From Halicephalobus mephisto (taxonomy: Eukaryota; Nematoda; Chromadorea; Rhabditida; Panagrolaimidae), in NCBI GenBank assembly GCA_009193035.1, contig SWDT01000576.1:1-12288 (forward strand): DNA of 12,288 nucleotides. Reading direction: 5' to 3'. Below the pieces are notes generated by a model. The model was not told where the DNA came from and did not search any database. It saw only the letters and a list, made by a program, of their open reading frames with translations. Both the position numbers and the translations under genes were made by a program. Positions 9,025 through 12,288 of this stretch are shown in pieces (within the stretch, counting starts at the first letter, position 1; each line of letters starts with the position of its first letter).

Positions 9025-9030
9025 AATAAA
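9025..9030 (+). terminator. Poly(A) signal after the 8557-8880 frame
   Basis: AATAAA lies 145 bases after the stop codon, a normal 3' UTR length for a nematode gene. A second AATAAA at 8876-8881 overlaps the stop codon and could give a minimal 3' UTR. Confidence 0.4.
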
Positions 9031-10981
9031 TCGGTTCTAACATTTTAAGTGCTTTTATGAACGTCAATATTCCAAAGAATCAGTCACAATTGGGATGAAA
9101 TAGACCATATTATTGTTTTAACGATAAAATGAGAATGGAGTCGGAATAAGATTTCAAAATTTTGACATAAGAGTGAACAGTGAATAAACAGTAGTTGATA
9201 ATTTCCAGAAAATCTCGTATTTCCCAGACATATTTGTGCATTTCTAAACAAATTATTGGGAAAAGAGCAAGGTTCTTTGATCACCATTTGAATGTTTGGA
9301 ATTGGAAAGTTAGTGAAAAAAAGAGAATGATGTCCAGAAAACTGAACTGCTTAGATTATTGAGACTAGTTCGAATCTAGATTACTGAAGTATATTTAAGA
9401 TTTCTGAATAATGAAAGGGCAGATGATCAAAGTGGAATGATGTGTGGGGAAATTTAACTGTTTTTTCGATGTTATTTGAATTCTTTGAAATAAAATGGAA
9501 GGAAGAAAAGAGGATATCTAGAATATTAGGCTTTTTGGAGGTTATCCACGATCTTTGAACTTTAAAGTCAATAACAGAAAAAGCGGATAGTGTCTAGGAA
9601 AGTCTCATTATTGGATTTTGGAAACTACTATGATCATTCAAACTACAGAAGAAGGAACCGAGGAAAGTGCTCTGGAGGCTTAAATCTTTATTTTTTAATT
9701 GTTTTCCAGTTTCTCTCAACCATTAGACTAATGAAGAAAAGAGTTGTATACAAAAAATTCAACTTACTACGTATTTGGTGTTATCTGAGTTCCTTACCAC
9801 ATCCTTTCAAGATTGGCTACATAACTAAAATAACTACTGAAGAAGAAATTGGAAGTTGAGAAGAACAGACGGGACAATATTAATATTGGTGACATCTAAT
9901 TTTGATATCTTTAGTTCTTAGCAGAGATTTTAAAATCAGTTCCACTTTTACCTTCAAGAGGTTTTAAATCAAATTTTAATTCTAAATTATTAACTCGTGT
10001 AATTTCAGTGCTCCAGGAGAACAAACTCCGTCGACGTAATTTCTGTCAACTGTGACTTTTTAGGAAACACAGTCTGTTAATATGAAATTTCAAATAATTT
10101 AATTTCTTTTAAATTTGTTCCTTTCTAATCGATAATATTTTGGAAATAAACATTTCCTTTTGTCATTTTTACTCTAGACAATAGTTTTGTTGTATTCTTT
10201 TGTGCATCACATAAACAAACCCGCATCCATCTACCTCTAACAAATAACAGTATCAAACTGAAAACATCTATAATTGATTATAGTTCAATTTCATGATCTA
10301 TTTGCTTGGGGGTTACGGTCTCAATGAAGAGGATTTTCTGTTCTAGAAGTGTCTGTAGTCAGACCTAAGAGAATCTTTAACACATTCAGCAGCTATATTG
10401 TAGAATCTACCGACTACAAGTACTCGAAGGATATCGGTTGAATGGCTTTTTAGTAGATGGCAATTACCTTCAACCTGATCTTTCCAATTCTATTTTTAAA
10501 ATGAATATAATCTTAGTAGAATGAACTATTATAACTTGAAATTTAATTGAAGATCAAAAATCTTAAATTGAAGACTAAAAATACAGTTAATGTTGGTTCT
10601 CTGATTGCTGATGATAGTCAATATGGAATAATCGAACATCTAAGAAAATTTATTTTGCCAGAACTGAAGCTTAGGATACAATTTTAGTCCTTGTTCCGGT
10701 TTTTATATATGATTAAATTGTCTGATTCTGCATTGATAAGGAGATGAGTGAAATCTTTATAAATCAATATTTCTACTGATCGACACAATATGCTCAACAA
10801 TAGTAGATCAAGAGCAACAGCCATTTGGGTGTCTATGAGAACTCAGAATTATTCGAAGATGGATTCGAAATTGATTCCAAATATTTCAGAAGTGATTTTT
10901 GAATGCTTCTGTAGGAAGGATGAAGTTTAATCTGTCTGACGATCTACACAAAAATCAAGACAATATTTAGTAAGTTGACAA
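9031..10981. other. Gene-poor stretch with weak exon-like pieces
   Basis: Mostly AT-rich. An 89-codon plus frame at 9590-9859 crosses a good acceptor pattern (TTGTTTTCCAG near 9710), and the part after that site is basic and protein-like. Another acceptor (GTGTAATTTCAG, near 10009) is followed by about 15 open codons. Neither has family resemblance or a matching partner. A minus frame at 9084-9287 is of chance length. No RNA gene or repeat is evident. Confidence 0.4.
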
Positions 10982-10999
10982 ATGAAAAAGTCGATCAAA

Positions 11000-11051
11000 G
11001 GGGAAGAGCCAGCCCGAGTCCAGCTGTTAATCAGCCGGACGAGAGTTCCCT
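11000..11051. other. GC-rich foldable element
   Basis: A 52-base patch, clearly richer in G and C than its surroundings, can form an outer stem (GGGGAA at 11000-11005 with TTCCCT at 11046-11051, one G-U pair) around an inner hairpin (GTCC-A-GCTG, loop TTAAT, CAGC-C-GGAC at 11018-11040, one A/C mismatch). It also lies inside a 51-codon open frame (ATG 10982, TGA 11135-11137), so the GC bias could reflect coding instead. I recognise neither an RNA nor a protein family. Confidence 0.3.
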
Positions 11052-11137
11052 CACACGAAGTGGAAATCAAAAACAATTCAAGATTTTTTCGTGTTAGAAG
11101 CGAAATTCACCTTTTCTTGTTTATTAGAGGGAGGTGA

Positions 11138-12117
11138 CTCTCAATTTTGATATTTCTTCTCCCATTTTACTGAGTTAATTACTTCTTATGTCATTTTCTG
11201 TATTCTTAATGTAAGTCCATTTAATTTTTTAAATTGAATTTCCTGTTATCTTCATCTCTTTAGAAACTGAAGTTGCTCCTTAGCACTATTATTGGTTATT
11301 GAAGTTGTACAAATTGTTGTTAGCTTTTATGAATATTTCACTAAGGTATGGGGAACCAACAGCTATTCTAGAAGAAAAGAGATTTTAACATTTTGATTGG
11401 GGATCGCTATGTTCTACTTATCGTAAACGTGTTTGGGAGAGTATTGTCATATATCTAATTTGTTCCTTTTTAGGGTTGAATTAATTGCAGATGGATTCAG
11501 AAGTTTGTCAGGAACCTCATAACTTAGATCTTTATTGAAACAAGAGAAGTGAACATGAGGAAAATGGGAGTTGAATGATTGAGTGAATGGATGATTTTCT
11601 TCACCTGAGTTTCTGGAATATTTGATAATTTACTAATGTGATACTTTTAGTTGGATATCGATGTTTATTTAGAAGAAGTTAAACTGGAGAGGAAAGAAGT
11701 TGCTATAAATGCCGTTTTTTCTTTTATATTGAAGTGACTGAGAAGTTTCGTGACGCGCTAGACACTAACATTATTTCCATCAATGTGATACAAAGTAGTA
11801 TTTACAAGCATTGAGAATGAGAGGATTTGTTAGCATTTAACTGTAAGTTGGTTTTGTAATTCAAAAAGAGATAATGAAAAGTAGTTTTAGTCAGATTCAT
11901 TATTCACTAGGGATATATTCGATTTCATTTGTGAGGTTCTAAATTTAGCAGTGGTTTTGTAAAGTTGAAGAAGCTTGTAAATGGCTTGAAAACAGATTTT
12001 ATATAAGCATTGTTTCAGTAAATAACAGAGAGAATTAATTTGGGTTAGTTTCGTTTCGGTAAATGAATTTGAGATAGATCAAAACTTGGTAATTATGTGG
12101 ATTTCAGTTTTTTGTAG
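11138..12117. other. Gene-free stretch
   Basis: AT-rich, with stops in all frames and no splice-supported exon, RNA gene or repeat that I can defend. A TTCTAGAA palindrome (heat-shock-element-like) near 11368 is of chance frequency. Confidence 0.4.
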
Positions 12118-12192
12118 TGCTGGAAGTTTCCCTGTGATAGCACAAATGTTCCGTTCAAGTGGAAGTGCTTCTTTGAAAAACATGGAGAATGA
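12118..12192 (+). CDS. Candidate Cys/Trp-rich exon at right edge
   Basis: An acceptor with a long T tract (TTTCAGTTTTTTGTAG, ending at 12117) is followed by 24 open codons to TGA at 12190-12192. The peptide has three Cys, two Trp and several aromatic residues (CWKFPCDSTNVPFKWKC), as in small secreted domains. The length is well within chance and no partner exon is identified. Confidence 0.18.
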   Translation, partial: CWKFPCDSTNVPFKWKCFFEKHGE

Positions 12193-12288
12193 AGTCAACT
12201 CTTGTGTTCTCATAGAGTTTTATGAAGTTAGTGTTTCTGAATTTATTTGAAAAGTGATTGACCTTGAGGAAAACCAAGCTAATAAATG

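Noticed and set aside
9360..9380. GTTCGAATC, a tRNA B-box-like string
   Set aside because: No A box at the right distance and no cloverleaf could be drawn around it; the string is part of a local palindrome.
11018..11040. Helitron 3' terminal hairpin
   Set aside because: No CTRR end follows the hairpin at the expected distance, and no matching 5' end is seen.
11011..11045. Hammerhead-ribozyme-like arrangement around the hairpin
   Set aside because: Only the GA before and after the stem match; the CUGANGA core and the GAA core are not intact on either strand.
10342..11375. Two TTCTAGAA heat-shock-element-like palindromes (near 10342 and 11368)
   Set aside because: Their number is near chance for this base composition and neither sits at a supported promoter.

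Overview
The window looks like nuclear DNA from a nematode, most likely a Caenorhabditis-like rhabditid. It is AT-rich. Its one clear gene is split by a 509-base and a 43-base intron with nematode-type splice sites (GTAAGT donor, TTTTAG acceptors). That gene encodes a secreted protein of the CUB-like class that is expanded in nematodes. I see no tRNA, rRNA, CRISPR array, operon, insertion sequence or other prokaryotic feature. All gene calls come from reading frames, splice-site patterns and family resemblance judged by eye.

Layout. Bases 1-1350 are unusually rich in homopolymer runs and carry a broken secreted phospholipase A2-like exon (about 1153-1349). Bases 1370-3877 are AT-rich and almost empty, with one weak candidate exon at 3360-3463. 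Bases 3878-4537 (+) hold a single reading frame that looks protein-coding but is interrupted by four in-frame stops; it is probably a decayed gene. It converges on the main gene, the CUB-like secreted protein on the minus strand (start codon 6493-6495; last coding stretch ending between about 4836 and 4698). A TATA box and two intestinal-type GATA sites lie just upstream of its start. Its 3' end needs either a third intron or a one-base frameshift at an A7 tract.

Bases 7850-8880 (+) hold a cluster of coding-like fragments ending in the most convincing unnamed frame, a 107-residue protein at 8557-8880 with poly(A) signals after it. The rest, to 12288, is gene-poor. It includes a small GC-rich, foldable element at 11000-11051 and a possible Cys-rich exon near the right edge.

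Functionally, the CUB-like gene fits the nematode pattern of secreted, gut-expressed proteins linked to stress and pathogen response, and its promoter sites agree with that. There is no evidence that the other genes act with it. I do not see a clearly new multi-gene system. The most unusual items are the stop-interrupted frame at 3878-4537 and the homopolymer-linked frame breaks.
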